DNA of 64,000 bases from an uncultured Pelagibacteraceae bacterium (lineage in GTDB: Bacteria; Pseudomonadota; Alphaproteobacteria; Pelagibacterales; AG-422-B15): assembly GCA_902544525.1 (NCBI GenBank), contig CACCCN010000002.1, positions 81,416 to 145,415 on the forward strand. Direction: 5' to 3'. The notes under the pieces were generated by a model. The model worked only from the letters and a program-made list of their open reading frames with translations. It was not told the origin of the DNA and did not search any database. Shown piece by piece: positions 45,119 through 54,630 of the stretch; the stretch's first letter is position 1; each line of letters opens with the position of its first letter. The translations under genes and the position numbers were made by a program.

Positions 45119-46282
45119 TTAATTAATATCGAAAAATAATTTTTTAGTATTATTATTATTTAAATTGATTTTTTTTAAAATATCTAATATTTTTTTTGAT
45201 GAATTTAGCTTTCCATATGGATTAGTATAAATTGACATATCTCTATTTAGATTTAATTTGATGGCTTTATTTAAAGCCTTAGCGATAGATAATCTATCCT
45301 TTTTAGCATTTATAACAGACTTTGCGAATACTCTTCCAGTCTGTCTATCTCCAATATTCACAGACGGTGTACAGAAATAAGGGGCTTCAATAATTCCACT
45401 TGAGGAGTTTCCAACTACAATATTACAATGTTTTAATGCAGAATAGTATAATTTCTGCCCCATAGAATGATAACAAATTGAATTTGAGGGATTTTTTTTA
45501 ATAAAATCTTTAATTTTTTTATTAATAATCCCGCCTTGAGCATCCGCACTAGATAAAGTGAATATAATGGAACTATTTTTAATTTTTTTAATTTCACTAA
45601 TCATATTTTTAAATGCAAGCATTTCAAAACTTTGATTTGATGTTTCTGGATGAAAAGTAATTAGAAAATTATTTTTTTTAAGCTTTAGATTTATCTGTCT
45701 TTCAAAATTTTTTTTTGAAAATAATCTTTCACTTTTGATAGCTTCATAAGCTAAAGCACCAACATAAAAAACATTTTTTGGAAATTCTCCTAACTGTATA
45801 ACTCTTTTTTTGTATTCTTTAGTAGAAACAAAGTGCCATTTTGACATTTTTGTTATTGAATGACGCATATTTTCATCATTTGATCCAAGTGTTTTTTCTC
45901 CTCCATGAATATGAGCAATAGGTATATTGATATTCATTGCTGAAAATGTAGCAGCAAATATTTCATATCTATCGCCTAGTACAACTACTATATCCGGATC
46001 AAGTTTTTTATATGCATCGACAAAACCTAGAATAGCATTTGCAGTTAGTTTGGTGGTATCGTATTTATTGTTATTTTTTTTTATTGGAAGATATATTTTT
46101 TTATCAATTTTAAAACCATCGTCTATAATTTCTTTATGCGTATTACCATAAAACTTTGATAAATGTGTACCCGTTACTATTATTTGAAGCTTCAATAATT
46201 TTTCATTAGCTAGTCTAGAAATTAATTTTTTCAAAAGTCCATATTCTGCTCTACTTCCAGTTACAACACAAATTTTTTTCAT
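45119..46282 (-). CDS. neuC: Hydrolysing UDP/GDP-sugar 2-epimerase (NeuC/LegG family)
   Basis: Hydrolyses NDP-GlcNAc-like sugar with 2-epimerisation to free ManNAc-like sugar, the NeuB substrate. The 387 residues show CVVTGSRAEYGLLKKLISRL, VLGDRYEIFAATFSAMNINIPIAHIHGGEKTLGSNDENMRHSITKMS and the C-terminal NIVVGNSSSGIIEAPYFCTPSVNIGDRQTGR. This is the NeuC/LegG pattern. Given LegC and PtmE nearby, the substrate is probably a GDP-linked 2,4-diacetamido-6-deoxyhexose. Confidence 0.93.
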   Translation of the reverse strand: MKKICVVTGSRAEYGLLKKLISRLANEKLLKLQIIVTGTHLSKFYGNTHKEIIDDGFKIDKKIYLPIKKNNNKYDTTKLTANAILGFVDAYKKLDPDIVVVLGDRYEIFAATFSAMNINIPIAHIHGGEKTLGSNDENMRHSITKMSKWHFVSTKEYKKRVIQLGEFPKNVFYVGALAYEAIKSERLFSKKNFERQINLKLKKNNFLITFHPETSNQSFEMLAFKNMISEIKKIKNSSIIFTLSSADAQGGIINKKIKDFIKKNPSNSICYHSMGQKLYYSALKHCNIVVGNSSSGIIEAPYFCTPSVNIGDRQTGRVFAKSVINAKKDRLSIAKALNKAIKLNLNRDMSIYTNPYGKLNSSKKILDILKKINLNNNNTKKLFFDIN

Positions 46283-46312
46283 TTATTATTTCAATATTAA
46301 CTAATATTATAT

Positions 46313-47539
46313 TTAGTCATCAACTCCATCTTTATTAACTGTATGCCTTAGGTACCATTTGCCATCTACTTCTATCCATAAATGTGGTGATCGAAAATCA
46401 TCACACCGCTTATGGAAGTAATCTTCTTTTATGTCTAGATAATTCAATATTTCTTTTAAATACCTATCTGGTAATTCACCATCAAATCTCTTGGCCAAAG
46501 CTTTTCCTTCCTCCCTAGTGAGGTGATTATTTCGTATCTCCTGAGAAGCTTCGTCAGTAGCCCTTCCAATGCCAAACTTAATAAATCTTGTATACCAGTG
46601 TAAGTCATCAATTTTATCGTCAATACTATTATACTTACTATATGTACCTTGTGATCTATGAGGCCTCGCTCTAAAATTTGTGTTTTCAACTGCAAAATAG
46701 TAAGCCTCTTGTGGTATCCACTTAATATAATATCCAAGATAATGAATTTGAATATTCTCTTTATATTCACTGTCTAAAAGTGGTAAGAATATTTTTAAGT
46801 CCTTAAGGTCCAATCCATAAACTTCCTTTAACTCCTTTAAGCTTTTTCCTGCAAGCATAATTGAATCAAAATCTTTGATCGAAAAAAATGATTTATCTCT
46901 TAAAGATTGATTATTATCTGCAATAGGATTTCCGTACTCCGCTTCATTTTCTCCGTAAAAAACTAAATCAATTCCATATTTTGTTGCAATTTTTGGAGCT
47001 AAATTTTTTTGACCTAGTATAAAAGTTTGAAATGGATGTAATAACGTTTCTATAGCGATTTTTGTTAGCTTTCTCATCACTTCTCCAGAAGGTTTGTATG
47101 TAATATTATCAAATCCTCCTATATCTAACCAATTCTTATAGTTTTCATAACCATAGTCTGTGTACATTATAGGTGGCCATGTAATCGTCAAAGGATTCAT
47201 TCCATATTTATGCTTCAAAAGATATGAGGCATAAACACTATCTTTACCCCCACTTCCAGGCACTAGACAATCATATTCTCCATCACTTCTCCTATAATTA
47301 TCTAACAACTTCAGAAGCTGATCCTCTCTATTCTTCCAGTCAATTTCTGTTTTTATTATAGCTTGAGTACAAGCATCACAAATATTTTCATCACTAAAAT
47401 TAACATAATTAGCATTTTTTCTGTCGACTGAATGCTGAAATTCAGGTACTGAAGCCGGATACTGATTTGAATTTACGCAAATACTACAAAATTTAACCTC
47501 ACTTGGTAAGTTGTAATATGTTTCTAATTTTTTTTTCAT
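46313..47539 (-). CDS. N-acetyl sugar amidotransferase (PseA/WbpG family), set 1
   Basis: ATP-dependent amidotransferase converting an acetamido group to acetamidino, with NH3 supplied by a HisH/HisF pair. The 408 residues have N-terminal Cys pairs (CSIC ... CDAC), the ATP-PPase loop LVPGSGGKDSVYASYLL and a C-terminal ARPHRSQGTYSKY segment. It overlaps hisH by 4 bases, in the nonulosonate operon. The target is probably the 5- or 7-acetamido group of the nonulosonic acid or its hexose precursor. A second divergent copy is at 59416. Confidence 0.92.
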   Translation of the reverse strand: MKKKLETYYNLPSEVKFCSICVNSNQYPASVPEFQHSVDRKNANYVNFSDENICDACTQAIIKTEIDWKNREDQLLKLLDNYRRSDGEYDCLVPGSGGKDSVYASYLLKHKYGMNPLTITWPPIMYTDYGYENYKNWLDIGGFDNITYKPSGEVMRKLTKIAIETLLHPFQTFILGQKNLAPKIATKYGIDLVFYGENEAEYGNPIADNNQSLRDKSFFSIKDFDSIMLAGKSLKELKEVYGLDLKDLKIFLPLLDSEYKENIQIHYLGYYIKWIPQEAYYFAVENTNFRARPHRSQGTYSKYNSIDDKIDDLHWYTRFIKFGIGRATDEASQEIRNNHLTREEGKALAKRFDGELPDRYLKEILNYLDIKEDYFHKRCDDFRSPHLWIEVDGKWYLRHTVNKDGVDD

Positions 47540-48165
47540 AAAAGTTTTTTTATTTCATTAAAAATTTTTATTCCATTATTACCGCTTTTCTCTGGATGAA
47601 ATTGAAAGGCGGTAACATTTTCCGTAATTATTGAAGAACAATAAGTTGTATCTTGGTAAGTTGTGGAAGTCAATTCAATATCCTTTGACTGAGGTGTAAC
47701 ATAGTATGAGTGAACAAAATACATAAATTCTTTATTAAGATTATTTTTCATAACAGAGTTTTTATAATTGTTATTGTTGAATGATACTTTATTCCAGCCA
47801 ACGTGAGGTACTATAAGTTTTTTTTTTACATTCGAATCAAACCTTGAAACTTTTCCTTTAATAATTCCTAGGCCTTGTGTTGATCCAAATTCTGCACTTT
47901 CATCAAATAACAATTGCATTCCTAAACAAACACCAAAAAAAGGTTTACCAGTACTTATAAAATCATAAATTGATTTATCTAAATTTTTATTTTTTATATT
48001 TTGTATAGCTTCTCTAAATGCTCCAACACCTGGCAGTATAGCAATCTTAGAATTTAAGATTACTTCATGGTCATCAGTTATAATAGAATTAATTCCTATA
48101 TTATTACATGCATTCTGAACACTATAAAGATTATTCATTCCATAATTTATTATTGATATTTCCAT
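47536..48165 (-). CDS. HisH-like glutamine amidotransferase, set 1
   Basis: A class I glutaminase of 209 residues. The nucleophile is in FFGVCLGMQLLFDES and the His-Glu pair in AFQFHPEKSGNNG; all three catalytic residues are kept, so it should be active. It overlaps the amidotransferase gene and follows the HisF-like gene by 4 bases. In this context the ammonia goes to sugar amidation, not histidine synthesis. Confidence 0.92.
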   Translation of the reverse strand: MEISIINYGMNNLYSVQNACNNIGINSIITDDHEVILNSKIAILPGVGAFREAIQNIKNKNLDKSIYDFISTGKPFFGVCLGMQLLFDESAEFGSTQGLGIIKGKVSRFDSNVKKKLIVPHVGWNKVSFNNNNYKNSVMKNNLNKEFMYFVHSYYVTPQSKDIELTSTTYQDTTYCSSIITENVTAFQFHPEKSGNNGIKIFNEIKKLL

Positions 48166-48169
48166 ATTT

Positions 48170-49015
48170 CTACTTATCTCGAATCGGTACTATATCCTTG
48201 AGTTCATTTTTTATTTTTTTTATATCAATTGGTCCAAATGACTTAAATTTTTTAAAATTAGATACAAAATTTTTATTTCCCTCTATAGTCTCATTATCAA
48301 TAAACTCATTATCAAATAATGCTCCATAGTGAATAATCGACGCTATTGCAACAGCATTTGCACCACTTAAAAAGGCTTGCTCAATGTGCTTTGTCACACC
48401 TATACCCCCATGGGCTATTAAAGGTACTGAAATTAAATCTCTTATTTTTTCAATTAAGTATGTATCGCACCCAGTGCCGGTGCCATCTCTATCAATCGAT
48501 GTAATCATAATTTCTCCAGCACCTAAGTCCTCTAATTTTTTACACCATTCGAATATGTCTATTCCAGTATATTCTCTCCCGTTATCTGTGTAAGCAAGAT
48601 AAGTCTTATTTTCAGACTCTATAGTCTCAACAGTTGCAACAATTGTTGATGAACCAAATATTCTTGATGCTTCTTTAATTATATTTGGGTTATTAATTGC
48701 TGCTGTGTTTATTGCTACTTTATCTGCACCTGCTTCTAACGCATTACTTATGTCGGAGATTTCTCTTATTCCTCCACCGACTGTAAGTGGAATAGAAATT
48801 GTTTTTGCAGTATTTCTTATAAATTCTAAAATTGAATTTCTATTATATAAACTTGCAACTACATCTTGATAAAATAGTTCATCAGCTCCATCTATAAAAT
48901 ATTTATTAGCAAACTGACTAGGAGATCCAAGCACTCTTAAACCTTCTAAATGAATACCTTTTACTAAATTAGGTCCTTTTATGTCTAAGCGCGCTATTAT
49001 TCTTGGAAAAATCAT
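48170..49015 (-). CDS. HisF-like ammonia-channelling subunit, set 1
   Basis: A TIM-barrel HisF relative of 281 residues, about 25 longer than true HisF. It begins FPRIIARLDIKGPNLVKGIHLEGLRVLG. Compared by eye with HisF, the first catalytic Asp (in RLDIKG) is kept while the second is replaced by Glu (VATVETIES). Typical repeats GGGIREISDI and HGGIGVTKHIEQAFLSGA are present. It channels NH3 from HisH, and the operon context (PseA-like amidotransferase, NeuB) rules out a histidine role. Confidence 0.9.
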   Translation of the reverse strand: MIFPRIIARLDIKGPNLVKGIHLEGLRVLGSPSQFANKYFIDGADELFYQDVVASLYNRNSILEFIRNTAKTISIPLTVGGGIREISDISNALEAGADKVAINTAAINNPNIIKEASRIFGSSTIVATVETIESENKTYLAYTDNGREYTGIDIFEWCKKLEDLGAGEIMITSIDRDGTGTGCDTYLIEKIRDLISVPLIAHGGIGVTKHIEQAFLSGANAVAIASIIHYGALFDNEFIDNETIEGNKNFVSNFKKFKSFGPIDIKKIKNELKDIVPIRDK

Positions 49016-49019
49016 AATA

Positions 49020-50054
49020 TTATTTTACGATAAATTCATCAGGTTTATAATCTCTGTTGGCTTTTTTTCCAATAAATTTATCCCACTCCAGTGGAGATAT
49101 TCCAGTACCTGGTCTTTTAATTGTAATATTTTTTTTATTAAATATTTCACCTTTTTTAATATAAGAATTAGCTACTAAAGATTTTCTTACTAACTTAATA
49201 TTATTTTTTTCCCGCGGAACTGGTACTTTTTTTCCGTCACCATAAATTTGCGAAATATTTCTAATTGACTTAACCATTTGTGAAAACTCTTTTTCCTCCA
49301 GGCTGGCCTTGTGATCTGGACCAGGTAATTTTTTATCGATAGTAAAATGCTTTTCAATAACTGAAGCACCTAGAGTTGCTGCGGCTATAGCAACATCATT
49401 TCCAATTGTATGATCTGAATATCCAACTTTTACACCTAACTTATCTCTCATCAAAATCATAGCAGATAGGTTTACGTCTTTTAGATTTGTAGGATAGTCA
49501 GTAGTACAATGCAAAACAGTAATTTTATTTTTTGGAAGCCCATTGGATTTTAAAATTTCAATAGCACTTGATACTTCACTTAGTGTGGCCATTCCACTAG
49601 ACATAATTACATTTTTTTTTTGTTTTGCTATTTCTCTAAGATAGGGGAGATTATTTATCTCACCAGATGGAATTTTTATTTTTTTTAAATTTAATTTTTT
49701 TATATCTAAAATACAGTCTACATCAAAGGGGCTAAGCATAAATTCTATTTTTATTTTTTTACAATAGTTAGAGAGTTTTTTCATTTGTTTTATAGATAAC
49801 TCAAGTTCTTTTAATATTTGAAATTGAGTTTTTTTTTGTAAAGAGCTATTTTCTCTAATATACTTTGGTTTGTCTGCTTTTTGAGTGATTAAATTATTAG
49901 CTTTAAATAATTGAAATTTTACAATATCTGCCCCACATCTTTTAGCTGCCTTTATTAACTTAAAGGCGAGACTAACTCTGCCATTATGATTTACACCAGC
50001 TTCAGCAATTATAATTACTTTTTTTGGAAACTTAAATTTGTTCATTATCCCCAA
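49020..50054 (-). CDS. neuB: Nonulosonic acid synthase (NeuB/LegI family)
   Basis: Condenses PEP with an N-acetylmannosamine-like sugar to a nonulosonic acid. The 344 residues have an N-terminal TIM barrel (VIIIAEAGVNHNGRVSLAFKLIKAAKRCGADIVKFQLF, SDHTIGNDVAIAAATLGASVIEKHFTIDKKLPGPDH) and a C-terminal antifreeze-like SAF domain (RKSLVANSYIKKGEIFNKKNI). The start could be at 50054 or three codons later (50045); both overlap neuD slightly. Defines the operon as nonulosonate-making. Confidence 0.96.
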   Translation of the reverse strand: MGIMNKFKFPKKVIIIAEAGVNHNGRVSLAFKLIKAAKRCGADIVKFQLFKANNLITQKADKPKYIRENSSLQKKTQFQILKELELSIKQMKKLSNYCKKIKIEFMLSPFDVDCILDIKKLNLKKIKIPSGEINNLPYLREIAKQKKNVIMSSGMATLSEVSSAIEILKSNGLPKNKITVLHCTTDYPTNLKDVNLSAMILMRDKLGVKVGYSDHTIGNDVAIAAATLGASVIEKHFTIDKKLPGPDHKASLEEKEFSQMVKSIRNISQIYGDGKKVPVPREKNNIKLVRKSLVANSYIKKGEIFNKKNITIKRPGTGISPLEWDKFIGKKANRDYKPDEFIVK

Positions 50055-50634
50055 TATCTTTTGTGATTGTGGATCCCATCTTTATAAAACATTGTGATCC
50101 AATTGAAATACCCTCTCTAATAATACAACCACTTCCAATGAATGTATTATTTCCAATTTTGACATTGCCATTAATGATTGTTCCTGTAGATACATGAGAA
50201 TTATTTCCAATTTGAGATTCGTGCTCAATAATTACAGATGTATTAATAATAGAGTTATGTCCTATTTGAACTTTGGGACCAATTACCACACTATGCATTA
50301 TAATAGTAGACTCTTCTATAAAATTTTTATCTGCTGTGATTGCTGACGGTGCAATAATACAAGGCAAATTATAATCTAAGCTTTTAAGAAGGTTATAAGC
50401 TTTTAACCTAGGCTCAAAATTTTTTATTTGCCCTATACCAATAAATGCATAATTAATTTTTTTTCTTAACTTTTTTAAATCCGAGTCATTACCAATCAAA
50501 GGATAACTTGATTTTGATGAAAAATTTTTATAATTATCAATAATCCCATGAATATTATAAGTAGATAAAGATTCAATAATACTTATAGATGATAAGCTAT
50601 GACCTCCTGAACCAATAATAATTATGTTATTCAT
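50032..50634 (-). CDS. NeuD/LegH/PglD-type sugar O/N-acetyltransferase
   Basis: A 200-residue protein with an N-terminal Rossmann-like PglD_N domain (NIIIIGSGGHSLSSISIIESL) and a C-terminal left-handed beta-helix of hexapeptide repeats (VVIGPKVQIGHNSIINTSVIIEHESQIG). The His before the repeats (IIEHESQIG) matches the catalytic His of the family. It probably N-acetylates the 4-amino-6-deoxy sugar made by LegC. Overlaps legC by 8 bases and neuB by up to 23. Confidence 0.9.
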   Translation of the reverse strand: MNNIIIIGSGGHSLSSISIIESLSTYNIHGIIDNYKNFSSKSSYPLIGNDSDLKKLRKKINYAFIGIGQIKNFEPRLKAYNLLKSLDYNLPCIIAPSAITADKNFIEESTIIMHSVVIGPKVQIGHNSIINTSVIIEHESQIGNNSHVSTGTIINGNVKIGNNTFIGSGCIIREGISIGSQCFIKMGSTITKDIGDNEQI

Positions 50635-51787
50635 TTATTATTGCAACCACGCGTTTGATATCTTTTGTAGTAAGTGAAATACTGCTTGGCAAGCATAGTG
50701 TTCTATTTACCAGAATTAGAGCATTGCTAATATTATATTTTTCACATTTTTTATATATCTTCTGTAAATGGTTTAATTGCCAAATTGGTCTTACTTCAAT
50801 TTTATTTTTTTTAAACATTTCAATTTTTTTTAGTAAGTTTTTTTTTGTATTACAGTCAATAAATTCAACAAGGTTCAACCAATGATTACTGCTAGCAAAT
50901 TTTGGAATCTCTTTAAATAATATTTTATTGTTTTTACCAATTAATTTTTTATAATGTTGATATATTAATTTCTTTTTTTTAAGGTATTGATTTATTTTCT
51001 CTAGCTGTGCCAATCCTAATGCTGCCTGAATATTAGTTAATCTGTAGTTATATCCAACTTCATTATGAATAAACTCAAGAGTATTATCTTTTGCTGTTGT
51101 TGTTAAATATTTAGCTTTTTGTGCTAATAATTTGTTATTTGTTATTATCATACCACCGCCACCAGATGTAATGACTTTATTGCCATTGAATGATAAACAG
51201 CCAAATTTTCCAATTGTACCAACATGCTTATTTTTATTATCACCTTTTTCAAAAAAATTACCCAAACCTTCAGCTGCATCTTCAATTATTGAAATATTTT
51301 TACTTTTACATACTTTCAAAAGTTCATCCAGTAAGACTGATCTTCCATAAACATGGACAACTATAATGGCTAAAATTTTTCTTTTTGTTTTCTTATTTAT
51401 AGTTATTCCGTTTTTAAAAATCGTCTTTGTATTTAAAAATTCAATAGTCTTTTTAATATCTATTGTGTAATTATCATCAACATCCATAAATACAGGTTTG
51501 GCATTACAATAATTAATAGCATTTATTGGTGCTATAAACGATATAGTTGGAACTATAACTTCATCATTTCTTGATATCCCTGATAGTATTAGTGATATAT
51601 GCAGTGCGGAAGTTCCGTTTATACAGGCTATTGCATATTTAGCCTTAGTATAATCTTCGATTTTATTCTCAAATAAATCTACATACTTGCCGGTAGATGA
51701 GACCCAATTTGTCTTAAGGCAGTCTTTTATATATTTCCACTCATTTCCAGATATATGTGGTACTGATAATGGTATAAAGTTATTCAT
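50627..51787 (-). CDS. legC: LegC-family PLP sugar aminotransferase
   Basis: Aminates the 4-keto-6-deoxy sugar to a 4-amino sugar in legionaminic-type synthesis. The 386 residues match LegC throughout: FIPLSVPHISGNEWKYIKDCLKTNWVSSTGKYVDLFE, VPTISFIAPINAINYCNAKPVFMDVDDNYTIDI, the PLP lysine in LSFNGNKVITSGGGGMI and FIHNEVGYNYRLTNIQAALGLAQLE. It overlaps the SDR gene by 8 bases. The 4-keto substrate requires a dehydratase (LegB) that is not obvious here. Confidence 0.94.
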   Translation of the reverse strand: MNNFIPLSVPHISGNEWKYIKDCLKTNWVSSTGKYVDLFENKIEDYTKAKYAIACINGTSALHISLILSGISRNDEVIVPTISFIAPINAINYCNAKPVFMDVDDNYTIDIKKTIEFLNTKTIFKNGITINKKTKRKILAIIVVHVYGRSVLLDELLKVCKSKNISIIEDAAEGLGNFFEKGDNKNKHVGTIGKFGCLSFNGNKVITSGGGGMIITNNKLLAQKAKYLTTTAKDNTLEFIHNEVGYNYRLTNIQAALGLAQLEKINQYLKKKKLIYQHYKKLIGKNNKILFKEIPKFASSNHWLNLVEFIDCNTKKNLLKKIEMFKKNKIEVRPIWQLNHLQKIYKKCEKYNISNALILVNRTLCLPSSISLTTKDIKRVVAIINE

Positions 51788-52784
51788 GTAATTGATAATT
51801 TATATTATAATTTCCATAACGATTTTTATTTGAATCAATATCAATAAACTCATTATGATTTAGTGCATTTAAAATTTCCTCTATACCATCTCTTATGCTG
51901 AACTTTGGAATGAAATCTAGTATATTTTTTACTTTATTAAAATTTACAATATAGTTCCTTGGATCGCTTCCATTAGATGAATATGAAACATTAGAAGAGT
52001 CTATAAAACTTGTTATTTCACTGACAATTTGTTTTTTTGTTGCATGGTTTGATTGTCCTCCAGCATTAAATATTTCGAAGGATACTTTATTTTTTGGTGA
52101 ACTTATAACAATATCAATTAACCTCGCAAAATCCTTTACATGACAATAAGGCCTCCACGTATTTTCATCATAAATTGAAAGCTTATTATTTTTAAATAGC
52201 TCATAAGTAAATTCATTTACAGTTAAATCAAATCTCATCCTTTCTGAAAGACCAAAAGCTGTTGCGAATCTTAATATAGTTGGTACATAATCAACTTTTC
52301 CCTTTAAAGACATTAAAAACTTTTCTGCATCTACTTTATGTTTAGCGTATAATGATAAAGGTTTTAAATCAGTATTTTCATCTGCTTTAATATTATTATT
52401 TACTAAGCCATAATTTGAACAAGTAGAAATAAAAATTAACCTCTCAATATTCTTTTCTGATAATAATAAAAATAATTTTTTGATACCAATCAAATTTATA
52501 GCTTGTGACTCTTCAGGATATTTTTTAGTAATTGGATCACCAACTAAACCTCCTAAGATTACAGCATAATTTACTCCAGATAAGTTTTGAATTAAACTTT
52601 TAGAATCACAAAAATCTATATTTACAACTTCAAGGTTTTTATTATTTATTTTTTTAATGATAAATGAATTATCATAGATAAATAAATCATATATCAGAAC
52701 CTTATAGCCCTTATCTAAAAAATATTGAGCTATTACTGATCCTATATAACCTCCACCGCCAATTAATAAAATTTTTTTATACAT
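51780..52784 (-). CDS. NAD-dependent epimerase/dehydratase (SDR) in nonulosonate operon
   Basis: An extended SDR of 334 residues. Rossmann motif LIGGGGYIGSVIAQYFLD, active site FISTCSNYGLVNNN and catalytic SLYAKHKVDAEKF. It lies between the ABC flippase gene (4-base gap) and legC (8-base overlap). It does not look like classical LegB, but it is the only candidate in the operon for the missing 4,6-dehydratase; it could equally be an epimerase for another sugar. Confidence 0.86.
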   Translation of the reverse strand: MYKKILLIGGGGYIGSVIAQYFLDKGYKVLIYDLFIYDNSFIIKKINNKNLEVVNIDFCDSKSLIQNLSGVNYAVILGGLVGDPITKKYPEESQAINLIGIKKLFLLLSEKNIERLIFISTCSNYGLVNNNIKADENTDLKPLSLYAKHKVDAEKFLMSLKGKVDYVPTILRFATAFGLSERMRFDLTVNEFTYELFKNNKLSIYDENTWRPYCHVKDFARLIDIVISSPKNKVSFEIFNAGGQSNHATKKQIVSEITSFIDSSNVSYSSNGSDPRNYIVNFNKVKNILDFIPKFSIRDGIEEILNALNHNEFIDIDSNKNRYGNYNINYQLHE

Positions 52785-52787
52785 AAA

Positions 52788-54527
52788 TTATTTTTCTAAC
52801 TCAATTCTTCCGTTTTTTATTCTAAATATTTTATCACAATATGTTATAGTTTCTTGCCGATGGGAAATCATTATTATAGTTTTTGATCCTTTTAAATTGT
52901 TAATTTGATTCATTATCTCACTTTCTATTCTACTATCCAAGGCACTAGTAGCTTCATCAAACATTAAAATTTCTTTATCAAAATAAAAGGCCCGTGCCAA
53001 CGCTATTCTTTGCTTTTGTCCGCCAGATAAATTTATACCGTTTTCATTTATTTCAGTCTTTAAGCCATTCGGCAACTCACAAATAAAATCAAATAATTGA
53101 GCTTGTTTTACTACCATCTCAATTTTTTTTAAATTTATCAATTTAGGATCTTCACCTAATGCAATATTTTTAATTATAGTATCTTGAATCAGAAAAACAT
53201 CCTGTGGCAAATATGCAACTTTATCTTGCCACATCCTTAAACAATTTTGAATTTCTAAATCATTGAGAAGTATTTTTCCTTTACTAGGATTTAGAAGTCC
53301 TAAAATTAAATTTATTAATGTTGTTTTGCCCGAGCCTGACTCGCCAATAATTGCAATTGTATCTCCAGCTTGTATTTCAAATGAAATATTTTCAAGAACT
53401 TTAAATTCATTTTTTGGATAAGAATATGAAACATTATCAATTTTTAGCAATTTAAATGCTGCTTTCAAGTCTGTTTGTTTACTTATTTTATTTTCACTGC
53501 TTTTAGGGTTATTAAGTGTTGAGACTTCTTTATAAATTCTATTTATAGAATCTTCTCCATACTTAAAAACTCCAAAAAACCTTGTAATTTGATTAAGCAT
53601 TGGTGCCACCCTTAGTGCGGCGGCTGCGAAGAGACTTACTATTGGTACAATTGAATTAAATTCAACACCTGCTAGCATGCTTACAAAAATTAAAGAAACT
53701 ATAAATAGTATAATTACAAATTCAAGTAAGAGCCTCGGAATTGCAGTGATTATTGCTTGTTTAGTTTCACTCTTTGCTACTAATTCTGTTCCATTTATTA
53801 TTTTATCATCAAAATAAAAATAATTATTTAAAATCCTAATTTCTTTGAAGCCACTAAAAAATTCTTGTATGCCTCTATAAATATTATTAAGACCGCTGTT
53901 TACCTGTATACCTAATAACTTAGAACTATCTAAATAAAAAATTTTGTATAAATAAATTGTAAAGGCTAAAATTGAAACGAGAGCTAATAATATAGGTCCA
54001 CTTGCAAAAAAAAGCAGTATGAAAATGAATGTTGCAACTATCATATCTCCAATAAATAATAATAATCCATTTAAAACTGCGCCATAAGCCTTAACATATA
54101 TTCCTACAGAGGCTATCGTAATCGAGCTATCTCTATATATGTATTCTTCATAGGGTAGCTTTTTGTAAGTATTTAATATTTTAAATCTAATATCTTTAAT
54201 ACAGTTTTGCGTGAAGTAAAATATTTTGTAATAAGTAGCAATTGACAATATAAATTTAATGAAAAATATGAACACTAAAAAACCTCCGGTAATTATTGCA
54301 AGTTTATAAAGTGGAATATTTTCTATTGGATAATTAAAAGAATCAATAAAAGAACTATTATAAATTATTTCTGGAGATACGATTAGTGATGCATAAATTG
54401 ATATTGTTCCAATGCCAATTAAATCTAAGGTGGAGGTAAAAATAAATAAAAAAATAATGATTGCTAATTGTTTTTTATTACTACCTGATAAATAATAAAT
54501 CTGTTTTAAATATTCTCTAATTTTCAT
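52788..54527 (-). CDS. ABC transporter, PglK/MsbA-type lipid-linked oligosaccharide flippase
   Basis: A 579-residue fused permease-ATPase. Six membrane helices occupy about residues 1-320, and the nucleotide-binding domain follows with Walker A GESGSGKTTLINLILG, Q-loop YLPQDVFLIQDT, signature NLSGGQKQRIALARA, Walker B EILMFDEATSALD and H-loop MISHRQE. The protein resembles PglK, which flips lipid-linked oligosaccharide. No Wzx gene is visible, so this protein probably supplies the export step. Confidence 0.93.
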   Translation of the reverse strand: MKIREYLKQIYYLSGSNKKQLAIIIFLFIFTSTLDLIGIGTISIYASLIVSPEIIYNSSFIDSFNYPIENIPLYKLAIITGGFLVFIFFIKFILSIATYYKIFYFTQNCIKDIRFKILNTYKKLPYEEYIYRDSSITIASVGIYVKAYGAVLNGLLLFIGDMIVATFIFILLFFASGPILLALVSILAFTIYLYKIFYLDSSKLLGIQVNSGLNNIYRGIQEFFSGFKEIRILNNYFYFDDKIINGTELVAKSETKQAIITAIPRLLLEFVIILFIVSLIFVSMLAGVEFNSIVPIVSLFAAAALRVAPMLNQITRFFGVFKYGEDSINRIYKEVSTLNNPKSSENKISKQTDLKAAFKLLKIDNVSYSYPKNEFKVLENISFEIQAGDTIAIIGESGSGKTTLINLILGLLNPSKGKILLNDLEIQNCLRMWQDKVAYLPQDVFLIQDTIIKNIALGEDPKLINLKKIEMVVKQAQLFDFICELPNGLKTEINENGINLSGGQKQRIALARAFYFDKEILMFDEATSALDSRIESEIMNQINNLKGSKTIIMISHRQETITYCDKIFRIKNGRIELEK

Positions 54528-54630
54528 TTTATTTATTCTATTAAATAAACTATTAACAGATTATAATTTTAAATTTTATTACTGGAAAAGCATGAAGTTA
54601 TTTATTCCGGGAAACAATATAAAAAATTTA

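Noticed and set aside
46456-46770. Track ORF of 104 residues on the minus strand
   Set aside because: Out-of-frame shadow inside the PseA-like amidotransferase gene.
47536-49015. HisH and HisF as part of histidine biosynthesis
   Set aside because: They are embedded in a nonulosonate operon beside a PseA-like amidotransferase, no other his genes are adjacent, and the HisF catalytic residues are altered.
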